Below are positions 38,480 through 48,053 of a stretch of 64,000 nt of DNA, one piece after another; the stretch's first letter is position 1; each line of letters opens with the position of its first letter. The stretch comes from Iodobacter fluviatilis. GTDB taxonomy: Bacteria; Pseudomonadota; Gammaproteobacteria; Burkholderiales; Chitinibacteraceae. Made by a program: the position numbers and the translations under genes. The stretch is from assembly GCF_004194535.1 (NCBI RefSeq), contig NZ_CP025781.1, positions 2,480,001 through 2,544,000 on the forward strand, given 5' to 3'. The notes under the pieces are model-generated. The model saw nothing but the letters and a program-made list of their open reading frames with translations. It was not told the DNA's origin and searched no databases.

Positions 38480-38490
38480 AAAAGAATGAC

Positions 38491-38567
38491 GGGCCTGTAG
38501 CTCAGTTGGTTAGAGCAGAGGACTCATAATCCTTTGGTCGTCGGTTCAAGTCCGACCGGGCCCACCA
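38491..38567 (+). tRNA. tRNA-Ile2 with CAU anticodon
   Basis: The 77-base cloverleaf has an encoded CCA. The acceptor GGGCCTG pairs with CGGGCCC (one G-U-type offset), the D stem is GCTC/GAGC, the anticodon stem-loop is GAGGA-CTCATAA-TCCTT, and the T arm is GTCGG-TTCAAGT-CCGAC. The anticodon is CAT. The resemblance to ileX-type tRNAs (GGACTCATAATCC) rather than tRNA-Met indicates the lysidine-modified isoleucine tRNA that reads AUA. A terminator follows. Confidence 0.9.
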
Positions 38568-38583
38568 AAATTTTGTTAAAGAA

Positions 38584-38613
38584 ATGCCCAGCTTAGGCTG
38601 GGTATTTTTTTTG
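38584..38613 (+). terminator. Terminator of the tRNA gene
   Basis: GCCCAGC and GCTGGGT arms are followed by attttttttt. Confidence 0.85.
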
Positions 38614-38680
38614 CCTGTCTACTTTTCCGTGTCCATCTCAGGGAGGTTCTTTCCCCCCTTTTCTTCTACTAGACAAGTCA

Positions 38681-38846
38681 CTAGCAGCCTGTCGGACTTA
38701 AGACTGCTCTACTACGGAAAAGCCGGATTTGGCCATATTTCACGCATTTTCTCGTTGAATAGCCAGCTATCGCCTCAAAAACCCGCGAAATCTGTCTCAA
38801 ACCGGTCTTTCCCTCGCTACGATCGTTAAGACCGACAGGCTGCTAG
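38681..38846. repeat. Intergenic inverted-repeat element, copy 2 (166 bases)
   Basis: This copy is nearly identical to 31267-31434, with a few substitutions and short indels. It has the same CTAGCAGCCTGTCGG ends. It lies about 110 bases after the tRNA gene. Confidence 0.85.
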
Positions 38847-40408
38847 TAAAATTAATTCAAGAATGTACTTATCTGTAACATTGTCGGTTACTCAATAGAT
38901 AGTCGAATGATGAGCGAGCTGGTGAGGTATTCAGGACGAGGTAGTTAATATTGCGTGCGTGACTTTTGATGGCGAGGGGTAATGGCAAGCTTTGGGAAGG
39001 GGGCTGCTATGACAATGCACCAATGGACTGCTTTTGTTTGGGGTGGGGCGTTAAAGAATGAATTGATTCATCAAGGGTCTACAAAACACGAGTAAAGGAG
39101 CAGGGTTAGATCATCTACTATATTTAATAAAATTTTTTTATAGCAGGATTTGCCGCCATTCGTGTTTGAACAATGAAGCGCCAAAGGTATTTGCTAAGTC
39201 ATTTGAGTTGGCTGTTAAAACGCAGCCCTCAAACAGAGTATTGGCGGGTTGATGCGTTGTCTTTGGGGCCGGCTCCAGACGGGCTATGAGCATGCAACAG
39301 ATTGCTCATCTTGGGTGGGGTTGTCACTATCGTGCATCGCCTTAGATATTACTGAGAATGCCAATCTGATGGTGTGCAGGCGTATTGTGTTTTCCAGCAT
39401 CAGCTACCAACTGCGGGATGATCTGGGGGTTTTGCACAATGTTATCTAGCATGAGTGATCTGCCACCCTTCAATGGCATTTTCCTAGCGTTACTTACCGA
39501 TCAAATAAATGATCGAAGTATTGCCCCTCACCAAAGCACAGATACTAAATGTGCATTCGTACTTATTCTAAGGTCTGTTGACGTTTCATTCACAATTGCG
39601 CTGAGCCTGAAAATGGCCAAGCATAACGCAGTGAATGGCCGTTTTCCGGCCCAGCCCCATTGCTGAGCGAGGAAAACCCCCTCACACGCTAAGGGTTGGC
39701 TATATGTTTGGGTCTGCACGGCGTTATAAGATGCTCATGGTACTCGTACCAGCTCATATCTTTTGCCTTGTTCAGCCCGCTGCTACTTGAAGGAGCTGCT
39801 TTAAAGCTGCGATATTTATGCAAATTGAGTGGCAATCTATATATAAATAAATGAAGCTAAAAAATAAAAGGCCGCAAACCATTAGGTAAGCGGCCTTTAT
39901 TATTGTGGTTACAGCCTAATAATGCAGATGTTGTATATATACAAAAAATAAGGAGGTGATTATAGCAAGGTATTTTACCTATAAAATATGCCATTTTAAT
40001 AATATACAGCGATTACTTTGAAAAATTACTACATCATTACACCTGCGGTATTAAGGAAATTTTACTGAGTAATGATAACGTCATTATGAATATGCAGTAT
40101 TGCTCAATAAGTATGACTAGTTTAGACGATATAAAGAGAATAATTACTCTTTTTTCGCAAAATAAGCGCATTTATGTAAGTTTAAACTTGGTTATTTGGT
40201 AAGTTGTTAAAAGGTAAGGGGTGATGGGTAGTTTATCCATGTGTGTGTTGCATTATGCTATATAAGCAATGTGTAATATGTAGCAAATAATGCAGTAAGT
40301 TTAAAAGACAGGTAAACTGCACTAATAAATAAATAACAAAAATGTCATAAAGGGTGTTGTACGGTAGGACATTTGCAATACTACTGATGTATCTTCATTA
40401 ATTATAAG
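38847..40408. other. 1.5-kb gene-poor region before the exopolysaccharide cluster
   Basis: No convincing gene was found. Short frames (for example 39249-39449, 39385-39666 and 39528-39719 on the other strand) have no recognisable domains, weak starts and mutual overlap. The stretch around 39590-39720 has a more GC-rich, coding-like look and may be a relic. A strong hairpin (AAAGGCCGC/GCGGCCTTT) lies at 39868-39899. The last 450 bases are very AT-rich, as expected for the promoter of the exopolysaccharide operon. No sigma-54 site was found by eye. Confidence 0.55.
39868..39899. terminator. Isolated strong hairpin
   Basis: AAAAGGCCGC and GCGGCCTTTATTATT form a terminator-type stem that is not next to any gene I accept. 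It may mark the end of a transcript from the relic region around 39590-39720 or of an unrecognised small RNA. Confidence 0.55.
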
Positions 40409-41608
40409 ATGATTAAAAAAGTAAGGATGCAAGTGATGTTGTTTCGTGCCTGCCTAATTGGAGTGTGCTTGGTCGATTATGCGCAAGCTGCTTATGGTCC
40501 TGAAGATATTTTTAAGTTAACAGCAGATGTTGCATATCAATACGACAGCAATACATTTAAGCTAGATGAAAATAAAGATAATTTACAAACAGCTAAACAT
40601 AAAAAAAAATCTGATTCAAAATTAGAAACGCGTTTAGGTGCAAGTTTAGATTTAGCTGTATCTCGCCAATTTGTTCATGTAGCGGCGGATGTAAATCAGA
40701 TTAATTATAGTAATTTTACTGATTTAAATCGCAATGAATGGAGTGTAAATTTAATTTGGGATTGGGTTGTAGGTAGTATTGCAACTGGGCAGTTAAGGAC
40801 AAGCACATCAACACGCATGGCTTCATTTGAGGATAATATTTTTGGCTTAAATAGCAATAGTATTTTGGATATGCAAAAGCAAAATAGCATAAATTGGCAA
40901 GGGGCATTGCAATTACAAAACAGCATTGCCATTATTGGTTCTGCAATAGTTAGCACTGAGCAACATGATATAAAAAATTATATTGATACAAAAAATGAAA
41001 TGGCTAGCATAGGATTGAGGTACAGTTCAAGCAAAGGTAATTATATCTCAGCTAAGCATAGTTGGCGAAAGTATATCTATGATCAAGATTTATTTTTAAG
41101 GGCTGGCTTTACCGAACAAATTACCTCACTAGATCTTGCCTATGCGCCTGATAGTAAAGTAGATATAAACATTTCTTTAGGAATAAGCCGTTGGGTTTCT
41201 GATTTTAATAATGAAAAACAATACACTCCCCAAGGTGATTTAGGGCTTCTTTGGCAGATCACAGATAAAACACGGCTAAGATTCAGCTACGGTGAAAAAT
41301 TTGCAGAGTTTACAAGCGGCGCAGGGCGAAACTTAGATCAGTATATGAATTTTAATGCTCGATGGACTATGTCAGAAAAAATAAATTGGAATCTTGATTT
41401 GAACCAGCGTAATCGTAGTGTTCAAGTTGCCGGAAGTGAATCAAGTAGTGAAGAAGAAACAAATACCGCACGCTTAAGCATTGGCTATAAAGCATTACAA
41501 CAGCTAACAATTAATAGCTATTTGCAAACAGAAAAGCGGAACAGTAGCTTGAATAATGCTGATTATAAATACTACCAAATCGGTATGAATGCCACGCTGG
41601 TTTATTAA
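40409..41608 (+). CDS. epsL: Outer-membrane beta-barrel protein, EpsL family
   Basis: The 399-residue product has an N-terminal signal-like segment (MQVMLFRACLIGVCLVDYAQ, AYA cleavage region). The start could be 40409, or 40436, which has AAGGA at good spacing. The body is alternating polar/hydrophobic strands (ADVAYQYDSNTFKLDENKD, RLSIGYKALQQLTINSYLQT) ending in NATLVY, typical of an outer-membrane barrel. In exosortase-B loci an EpsL-type barrel of about this length accompanies polymer export. First gene of the cluster, reading into epsB. Confidence 0.72.
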   Translation: MIKKVRMQVMLFRACLIGVCLVDYAQAAYGPEDIFKLTADVAYQYDSNTFKLDENKDNLQTAKHKKKSDSKLETRLGASLDLAVSRQFVHVAADVNQINYSNFTDLNRNEWSVNLIWDWVVGSIATGQLRTSTSTRMASFEDNIFGLNSNSILDMQKQNSINWQGALQLQNSIAIIGSAIVSTEQHDIKNYIDTKNEMASIGLRYSSSKGNYISAKHSWRKYIYDQDLFLRAGFTEQITSLDLAYAPDSKVDINISLGISRWVSDFNNEKQYTPQGDLGLLWQITDKTRLRFSYGEKFAEFTSGAGRNLDQYMNFNARWTMSEKINWNLDLNQRNRSVQVAGSESSSEEETNTARLSIGYKALQQLTINSYLQTEKRNSSLNNADYKYYQIGMNATLVY

Positions 41609-41680
41609 GTGTTTAATAAACGATAAGTGCATTAATTTTTAATTAATCAATGATAAACTTATCAGAAGGTATATATTACT

Positions 41681-43165
41681 GTGAATGATACAGCCCAAAA
41701 AATAGACCAATATATAGATGAAAGCCAATTAGAATCGAGTATTGTGTCTGCTCCAAGTTTGTTAGCAGATCGATTCCGCGAATTCTCTAATGCTGCGCCT
41801 TTTATTAGCTTTTTTAAGCTGTTTATCGATCCAGTGCTGGTTGTGGTAACACTGTACTTATTATCTATACCCTTTGATGTTGCAATGGATGGGTATGAGT
41901 TTATTTTAGGCGCACTTGCATTTTTACTAACCGCCCTTTTGTTAGATGGGATGTTTTTATTTATTCCTGGTTATTCTAGATCATGGCAAGGGCTTGGGCG
42001 TTTTATCGTGGAATGGTTAGGTGTTGTGATAGGCTTAGTATTAATAGGGCGAGTCTCTGGATTTGTAAATTATTACCATCCACCATTTGTTATTACATGG
42101 TTTATTGTGGCACCAATTGTGCTAATTGGTGTGCATGTTGCGATCCGAGTTTATGTGTTACGGGTTGATTCAGGTGAAAATGCAGAACATAGTAAAGTTA
42201 TTGTTGTTGGGGTTAATCAACCAAGCCAGTTATTAGTTAAAAACATCAATGAAGAACCTTTTTTAAAAATGGATTTTATTGGATATTTTGATGATAGGGC
42301 CATCAGTAGACTGCCAAAAAGTGCATCAGAACATTTAATAGGTGGCTTGGATATTTTACCTCAATTTGTTAAAAAAAATGGTATAAAAAAAATATTTATT
42401 TCATTGCCTATGAGCTCTCAACCGCGGGTTTTAGATTTAATTGACGAGCTGAAAGATAGCACAGCATCAATTTATTTTATTCCTGACTTATTTGTTTTTG
42501 ATTTAATTAATGCACGCTTTGATAATGTGGCTGGAATGCCGATTGTGGCTATTTGTGAAAGTCCTTTTATGGGTTTGAATGGCGTAGTTAAAAGAATTAG
42601 CGATATTGTATTGTCTGTGCTTATTTTAATGATAATTTGGCCTATTTTACTCTGCGTTGCTATAGCGGTTAAATCTACATCTGCTGGGCCAGTATTTTTT
42701 AAGCAACGCCGCTATGGCGAAAATGGCGATAGCGTGCTGGTCTATAAATTTCGATCAATGACGGTAATGGAAGACGGCGATAAAGTTGTCCAAGCAACTA
42801 AGAATGATCAAAGGATAACTGCAGTGGGTGGCTTTTTACGTAAAACATCGTTAGATGAGCTGCCGCAGTTTATTAATGTACTGCAAGGAAAAATGAGTAT
42901 TGTAGGGCCAAGGCCACATGCCAATGCACATAATGAGCAGTATAGAAAATTAATCAAAGGCTACATGATTAGGCATAAAGTAAAACCCGGCATTACAGGA
43001 TGGGCTCAGGTAAATGGCTTTAGAGGCGAGACAGATACATTAGATAAAATGCAAAACCGCATAAAATACGATTTAGATTACTTGCGTAATTGGTCGGTGT
43101 GGCTAGATTTGAAAATTATAGTTTTAACTGTTGCTGTAGTGCTTCGTGACAGGAATGCGTATTAA
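41681..43165 (+). CDS. epsB: Undecaprenyl-phosphate glucose phosphotransferase
   Basis: The 494-residue product starts at GTG 41681 with AAGG upstream. Several N-terminal membrane helices (about 45-170) precede a CoA-binding-like domain (SKVIVVGVNQPSQLLVKNIN). The C-terminal bacterial sugar transferase domain has MGLNGVVKRISDIVLSVLIL, VFFKQRRYGENGDSVLVYKF, LRKTSLDELPQFINVLQGKM, SIVGPRPHANAHNEQYR and KPGITGWAQVNGFRGETDT. It starts repeat-unit assembly by loading glucose-1-phosphate (or a related sugar) on the lipid carrier at the inner membrane. WcaJ-like. Confidence 0.92.
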   Translation: MNDTAQKIDQYIDESQLESSIVSAPSLLADRFREFSNAAPFISFFKLFIDPVLVVVTLYLLSIPFDVAMDGYEFILGALAFLLTALLLDGMFLFIPGYSRSWQGLGRFIVEWLGVVIGLVLIGRVSGFVNYYHPPFVITWFIVAPIVLIGVHVAIRVYVLRVDSGENAEHSKVIVVGVNQPSQLLVKNINEEPFLKMDFIGYFDDRAISRLPKSASEHLIGGLDILPQFVKKNGIKKIFISLPMSSQPRVLDLIDELKDSTASIYFIPDLFVFDLINARFDNVAGMPIVAICESPFMGLNGVVKRISDIVLSVLILMIIWPILLCVAIAVKSTSAGPVFFKQRRYGENGDSVLVYKFRSMTVMEDGDKVVQATKNDQRITAVGGFLRKTSLDELPQFINVLQGKMSIVGPRPHANAHNEQYRKLIKGYMIRHKVKPGITGWAQVNGFRGETDTLDKMQNRIKYDLDYLRNWSVWLDLKIIVLTVAVVLRDRNAY

Positions 43166-43196
43166 ATTCAACTTGAAAAAATATTAAGGAATTAAA

Positions 43197-44096
43197 ATGC
43201 TAAAAACAGCTATCAAACCTATTGTGTTATCTATTGCTGCTGTAATATTGCTATCTGCGTGCGGTGATAAAGATGAAAAGAAATCACCTAGCCAAGTTTT
43301 GGTAAAGGTCAACAAAACTGAAATTACGGTTCATCAATTAAATGGTTTGCTTGGACAAGTACAAAATGCTAGCCCCGCTATTAAGCAACAAATGCTCGAT
43401 CAACTTATTGATCAAGAACTGTTGGTGCAAAAAGCAACGGATTTAAAGCTAGATAGAGAGCCTAATATAGTACAAGCGATTGAAGCGGCTAAGCGTCAAA
43501 TCTTATCGCAAGCCGCAGCAGAGCGAGTATTAGGCAAAGCGGAAGAGTTAAAGCCTGAAGAAATTGATAAATTTTACAATGAAAATCCTGCTTTATTTGC
43601 CGAGCGAAAAAATTATGATTTTTTAGTGTTTAGTATTGATAAAAAATCATATACCGATGGGATAATTAAACAGCTAGATAAAGTAAGCAATGCACAGCAG
43701 GTAAAAGCCACTTTAGATGCTGAAAAAATTGCATTTAGTGAAAATGAAGTTAAACGTACCGCAGAGCAATTACCATTAGCCTTATTGCCAAAATTTTCGG
43801 TGATGAAAATTGGCGATATTATGACAATGCCAGAGGGCGATAAAGTGGTGTTGTTGGTATTAAAAGAAAGCATTTTAGCCCCTGTTGCTAAAGAAAATGC
43901 CGCACCACTTATTAAGCGTTATCTGCAAAATGATAAAGCCCAAGTGGATGCCAAAGTGAAGATCAAAGCATTGCGTGATGCAGCAAAAATTGAATATACC
44001 CAAAAATTTGTTGAGCCCAATCCCAATCCAGAGGCAGCAAGCGGCACGTCGAGCACGGATGATGGATTAAAAGCAGGATTGAAAGGGCTAAAATAA
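43197..44096 (+). CDS. epsD: EpsD-family lipoprotein, PpiC-like peptidyl-prolyl isomerase
   Basis: The 299-residue product has a lipobox LLSAC (residues 18-22, VILLSACGDKDEKK). The SurA-like N-terminal helical part (VNKTEITVHQLNGLLGQVQN, LDQLIDQELLVQKATDLKLD) precedes a degenerate PpiC domain (YDFLVFSIDKKSYTDGIIK, MPEGDKVVLLVLKESILAP). It is probably a periplasmic folding factor for the export machinery. The stop overlaps the next start (TAATG), indicating tight coupling to epsE. AAGG lies before the ATG. Confidence 0.85.
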   Translation: MLKTAIKPIVLSIAAVILLSACGDKDEKKSPSQVLVKVNKTEITVHQLNGLLGQVQNASPAIKQQMLDQLIDQELLVQKATDLKLDREPNIVQAIEAAKRQILSQAAAERVLGKAEELKPEEIDKFYNENPALFAERKNYDFLVFSIDKKSYTDGIIKQLDKVSNAQQVKATLDAEKIAFSENEVKRTAEQLPLALLPKFSVMKIGDIMTMPEGDKVVLLVLKESILAPVAKENAAPLIKRYLQNDKAQVDAKVKIKALRDAAKIEYTQKFVEPNPNPEAASGTSSTDDGLKAGLKGLK

Positions 44097-44881
44097 TGAA
44101 AGCAAAGCTTGTTATCGCCTTGGTTTTTGTATTTTTTTACAATACTTTTGCCATTGCTGCACCTAATGCTGAATATCGCCTTGGGCCTGGCGATATAGTT
44201 AAAATTAGTGTTTATGATCACCCTGATTTAACAACAGAATTGCAGTTAAATGATAAGGGGGCTGTTGCATTCCCTTTACTTGGCGAGATCAAGCTATTGG
44301 GATTGCAATACACCGAGGCAGAAGCTTTAATTGGTGATTCGCTTAAAAAAGGGGAATTTATTAATAGCCCTAATGTAAGTGTTTTAATCTCTCAGTACCG
44401 TAGCCAGCGGATTGCTGTGATTGGTGAGGTGAATCGATCAGGGCGATATGCGCTAGAAGGTGCTACGGGGTTAGTAGATTTGATCGCTATTGCTGGCGGG
44501 CTAAACCCAAATGCGGGTGACAAAATTATCGTGTTGCGTGGGGTAGAGCGTATTGAATATAGCTTAAATCAATCGATGAAATTATCGAATGAAGAAAAGC
44601 GCAATATGCCCATAATTAATGGTGATGTCGTTTACGTGCCTCGTGCTCAGCAGTTTTATGTTTATGGTGAAGTAAATCGTCCTGGTGTGTTTCGCATGGA
44701 GCCAAAAATGACGGTGATGCAGGCATTGGCGGTTGCAGGGGGATTTAATCCACGTGCATCTCAGCGCAGGTTAGAAATTCATCGTATTGATCAGTTTGGT
44801 GCGGTTACGAAAGTAGAGGCTGAATTGAGTGATTTACTCGTAGAAAACGATACTATTTTTGTGCAAGAAAGCCTTTTCTAA
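44096..44881 (+). CDS. epsE: Polysaccharide export protein, Wza-like
   Basis: The 261-residue product has a signal peptide (MKAKLVIALVFVFFYNTFAI). It contains a polysaccharide-export domain (YRLGPGDIVKISVYDHPDLT) and two SLBB-type segments (RIAVIGEVNRSGRYALEGAT, FYVYGEVNRPGVFRMEPKMT). It lacks the lipobox of classical Wza, as is common for EpsE. It should form the periplasmic and outer-membrane part of the export channel together with EpsF. One-base overlap with epsD. Confidence 0.93.
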   Translation: MKAKLVIALVFVFFYNTFAIAAPNAEYRLGPGDIVKISVYDHPDLTTELQLNDKGAVAFPLLGEIKLLGLQYTEAEALIGDSLKKGEFINSPNVSVLISQYRSQRIAVIGEVNRSGRYALEGATGLVDLIAIAGGLNPNAGDKIIVLRGVERIEYSLNQSMKLSNEEKRNMPIINGDVVYVPRAQQFYVYGEVNRPGVFRMEPKMTVMQALAVAGGFNPRASQRRLEIHRIDQFGAVTKVEAELSDLLVENDTIFVQESLF

Positions 44882-44908
44882 TCTAATCGTGATAGAGCAA
44901 ATCTAATA

Positions 44909-46285
44909 ATGACACTCGAACAGTTTTTAAATATCCTACGTGCTAGAAAGCTTATTGGAGTTGCTGTTTTTTCTACTGTTATTTTAGTAACCCTGATTAT
45001 TAGCCTGATATTACCAAAGCAATATACGTCTGATGCTGCTTTGGCCGTTGATATCAAAGCGACTGATCCAGTTACAGGGCAGCAGGTAGCTGGATTTTTA
45101 GCCCCAAGTTTTATGGCTACGCAAGTTGAAATGATTGCTAGTCAGAATGGGGCATTAAAAGTTGTGGATACGCTGGGGCTGATAAATCTGCCAGAAGCGC
45201 AGGCGCAATTTATTGAGGCCACTAAGGGGCGTGGTGACATTAGGAATTGGTTTGCTGAATCTTTATTAAAAGGTTTAGAAGTAAAACCTAGCCGTGAAAG
45301 TAATGTGATTAATTTGTCTTATACAGCAACTGATCCACAGTTTGCAGCCACTTTAGCCAATGCCTTTACTCAGGCCTATATTCGTACAACAATTGATATT
45401 AAAGTGGCATCGGCGCAGCAAAATAATATTTTTTTCCAAGAGCAATTGAAAACGCTACAAGCGAATCTGGAAAAAACGCAACAAAAACTATCTGAATATC
45501 AGCAAGAAAAAGGCATCGTTGCAACTGATGAACGCCTTGATATTGAAATGCAGCGTTTAAATGAAATATCTAGTCAATTGGTAGGGGCTCAATCACAAAC
45601 TTTTGACGCTCAAGCCCGGGCACGCGGTGGCCAAAGTGCGCCAGATGTTTTAAATAACCCACTTATCCTGCAATTAAAAGGCCAATTATCGGCTCAGGAA
45701 GCAAAGTTAAAAGAGTTGGCAGAAAAAAATGGCCCAAATCATCCGCATTATCGCCAAGCACTGGCTGAGGTGACTGCAACACAAAATCAATTAAATGACT
45801 TGATGACTCAATACTCGGGGGGCTTAAGCGGGGTTGCTGGTAATTCACAATCACGTCAGGCCGCATTAAATCAAGCAATGAAAACACAGAAAGAACGTGT
45901 TTTAGAGCTGAAGTCAGGCCGTGCCAATATTGATGTATTACAGCGTAATGTAGATAATGCACAGCGTAGTTATGATCAAGCCTTGCAGCGTTTTAGTCAG
46001 ACAATGCTAGAAAGTCGCTCTGATCTTAGCAATATCACTATTTTGAAATCTGCCATACCACCACTAAAGCATTCCAGCCCTAAAACGCTATTAAATCTAG
46101 TGCTATCTATATTTGTTGGCACTTTATTAGCAGTAATTGTTTCAATGGTTGCAGAGTTATTTGATCGTAAAATTCGCAGCAAAGAAGATATTGAATCCAT
46201 TCTGGGTATTGCTGTGCTTGCTGATTTACCTATACCCGCGGCTAAAAAGAAATCGTATCGCCGATTGGCGGAGGTAAAAGCATGA
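44909..46285 (+). CDS. epsF: Chain-length determinant protein, Wzz-like
   Basis: The 458-residue inner-membrane polysaccharide copolymerase has two membrane segments, one N-terminal (IGVAVFSTVILVTLIISLIL) and one C-terminal (LLNLVLSIFVGTLLAVIVSM). A long periplasmic coiled coil lies between them (LKTLQANLEKTQQKLSEYQQ). The proline motif before the second segment reads LKSAIPPLKHSSPKTLLN. It controls polymer length and couples the inner-membrane steps to EpsE. The stop overlaps the epsG start by four bases. Confidence 0.93.
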   Translation: MTLEQFLNILRARKLIGVAVFSTVILVTLIISLILPKQYTSDAALAVDIKATDPVTGQQVAGFLAPSFMATQVEMIASQNGALKVVDTLGLINLPEAQAQFIEATKGRGDIRNWFAESLLKGLEVKPSRESNVINLSYTATDPQFAATLANAFTQAYIRTTIDIKVASAQQNNIFFQEQLKTLQANLEKTQQKLSEYQQEKGIVATDERLDIEMQRLNEISSQLVGAQSQTFDAQARARGGQSAPDVLNNPLILQLKGQLSAQEAKLKELAEKNGPNHPHYRQALAEVTATQNQLNDLMTQYSGGLSGVAGNSQSRQAALNQAMKTQKERVLELKSGRANIDVLQRNVDNAQRSYDQALQRFSQTMLESRSDLSNITILKSAIPPLKHSSPKTLLNLVLSIFVGTLLAVIVSMVAELFDRKIRSKEDIESILGIAVLADLPIPAAKKKSYRRLAEVKA

Positions 46286-47157
46286 ATACCATGGTTAATA
46301 AAGAGGAGCTATCTGCCGCGGCATCTGTGGGAAATATCGGCAAGCAATTACTAGATTCTGGGAAGTTAACAGCAAACCAGGCTGAAAAAGTATTATTAAT
46401 GCAAAAAGAAACTAATTTGCGTTTTGGTCAGGCTGCGATTCAACTGGGGTTTATTACTGAAGCAGATATTCAATCCGTACTGGCGCATCAGTTTGCCTAT
46501 CCCTATTTAATTGCAGGGCAAAGCGATATTGATCAGCGCATCTTGGCAGCGTATCAACCTTTTGATCCTAGTGTTGAAGCACTACGCAGTTTGCGCAGTC
46601 AGCTCTTGCTGCGCTGGGTAGAAAGCGGCAATAAATCGATAGCCTTGGCTTCTTATGATGCAGGTCTAACTGCTGATTTGCTGGCAGCTAATTTGGCTGT
46701 GGTGTTTTCACAGCTAGGTGAGCATACCTTATTGGTGGATGCTAATTTGCGCTCCCCACATCAGCATGCCTTATTTGGGCAAACAAATCGTATTGGTTTA
46801 AGCGATGTTTTGGCTAATAGAGCAGGGCTTGAGGCGATACAAAAAGTTGGCGATTTACGCGATCTATCCGTGCTTTCTGCGGGTACACAAGCACCCAACC
46901 CGCAAGAGCTGCTTTCAAGAGATTCATTTAGCCAGCTAGTAGGCGAGCTTGCCAATCAGTTTGATGTGGTCATTTACCACACTAGCCCATTGATGTGCGC
47001 CATGGATGCTCAGCTTATCGCCGCCAGAACTAAAGGAGTTGTTTTGATTGTAAATCGCAACCAAACAACGGTTAAAGGCCTAGCACAAGCCCGTGAGCAG
47101 CTGGAGTCCACTGGAGCAGAGATTCTAGGCTGCGTGCTTGCTACGGCTGAGGAGTGA
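46282..47157 (+). CDS. epsG: EpsG-family BY-kinase homologue with degenerate nucleotide site
   Basis: The 291-residue product has a T2SS-E-N-like N-terminal module (GKQLLDSGKLTANQAEKVLL, LGFITEADIQSVLAHQFAYP) followed by a ParA/BY-kinase fold. The position of Walker A (usually GxGRS or GKS) reads LASYDAGLTADLLAANLAVV, with no Lys/Arg-Ser. The A' motif keeps Asp in LLVDANLRSP. The Walker B-like strand reads FDVVIYHTSPLMC, without the usual Asp-Thr-Pro. There is no Tyr-rich tail. It is therefore probably a catalytically weak partner of EpsF rather than an active kinase. Four-base overlaps on both sides. Confidence 0.82.
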   Translation: MNTMVNKEELSAAASVGNIGKQLLDSGKLTANQAEKVLLMQKETNLRFGQAAIQLGFITEADIQSVLAHQFAYPYLIAGQSDIDQRILAAYQPFDPSVEALRSLRSQLLLRWVESGNKSIALASYDAGLTADLLAANLAVVFSQLGEHTLLVDANLRSPHQHALFGQTNRIGLSDVLANRAGLEAIQKVGDLRDLSVLSAGTQAPNPQELLSRDSFSQLVGELANQFDVVIYHTSPLMCAMDAQLIAARTKGVVLIVNRNQTTVKGLAQAREQLESTGAEILGCVLATAEE

Positions 47158-48053
47158 ACCACATGATGGCCTATGCACATAATCCACGCGAATTACTGAT
47201 TAAAACTGGGCCAGTATTGATTGGCTTGGCTGCTATGTTTATTCCGGCATTTTGGTGGTTGCTAAACCATATCTGGGGGGAAGAGAGCCAAGCCCACGGC
47301 CCCATTGTCTTGGCGATAGGATTATGGCTTTTCTATCGCAATAAAGACGGCTTAATCTCTGCCTGTATTGAGGGGAAACAGCAGCCAGCATTGGGGGGGA
47401 TTTTGTTGCTTGTTAGTTGCCTATTATTTATCTTAGGTAAATCACAATCAATTGATTTGGTATTGGCTTTTTCTTTTATTGCGGTGCTTGCTTCATTATT
47501 GCTGTTATTTGGTGGCTGGGCTGCATTGCGCTTAATGTGGTTCCCATTGTTTTTTATGTTATTTATGTTGCCTTTGCCTGGCGTATTGGTGACGGCACTT
47601 ACTTTGCCTATGAAAATGGCGGTTTCTTATGTTGCAGAAGCCTTGCTATATCATGCGGGCTATCCTGTTTCGCGTACTGGGGTAATTATTCAAATAGCAC
47701 AATACCAAATGTTGGTAGCAGATGCCTGTGCTGGTTTACATACACTATTTACTTTAGAGGCGATTGGTTTATTATATTTAAACTTAATGGGATATAAATC
47801 TGTGCCACGCAATGTTTGTATTGCATTGATGGTTGTGCCAATTTCATTCGCTGCGAACACAATTCGTGTAATCATCCTTATTTTAATCACCTATTATTTT
47901 GGCGATGCCGCAGGCCAAGGTTTTTTGCATGGCTTTGCTGGTTTTGTATTATTTGGGGCCGCGTTATTTTTGCTCATGTCGTTTGACACATTGCTTGGCT
48001 GGATCATGAAAAAGTGTGGTATTACTGATGCAGGAATTAAAAAAAATGCTTAA
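47154..48053 (+). CDS. xrtB: Exosortase B
   Basis: The 299-residue multi-pass inner-membrane cysteine protease/transpeptidase-like protein is the EpsH type of methanolan loci. The conserved Cys is in MLVADACAGLHTLFTLEAIG, the Arg in FAANTIRVIILILI, and the His in GFLHGFAGFVLFG. Exosortases process proteins with PEP-CTERM-like C-terminal signals; no obvious PEP-CTERM target is encoded in this window. The ATG overlaps the epsG stop. Confidence 0.92.
   Translation: MNHMMAYAHNPRELLIKTGPVLIGLAAMFIPAFWWLLNHIWGEESQAHGPIVLAIGLWLFYRNKDGLISACIEGKQQPALGGILLLVSCLLFILGKSQSIDLVLAFSFIAVLASLLLLFGGWAALRLMWFPLFFMLFMLPLPGVLVTALTLPMKMAVSYVAEALLYHAGYPVSRTGVIIQIAQYQMLVADACAGLHTLFTLEAIGLLYLNLMGYKSVPRNVCIALMVVPISFAANTIRVIILILITYYFGDAAGQGFLHGFAGFVLFGAALFLLMSFDTLLGWIMKKCGITDAGIKKNA

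Noticed and set aside
38491-38567. Reading the CAT-anticodon tRNA as tRNA-Met
   Set aside because: The anticodon stem and loop context (GGACTCATAATCC) and the body match ileX-type tRNA-Ile2, not elongator or initiator Met.
38847-39720. Several short open frames (39249-39449, 39385-39666, 39528-39719 reverse)
   Set aside because: They overlap each other, lack ribosome sites and show no domain or family resemblance. At best a gene relic.
40150-40408. Sigma-54 promoter upstream of epsL
   Set aside because: Candidate GG and GC pairs do not have the required spacing.
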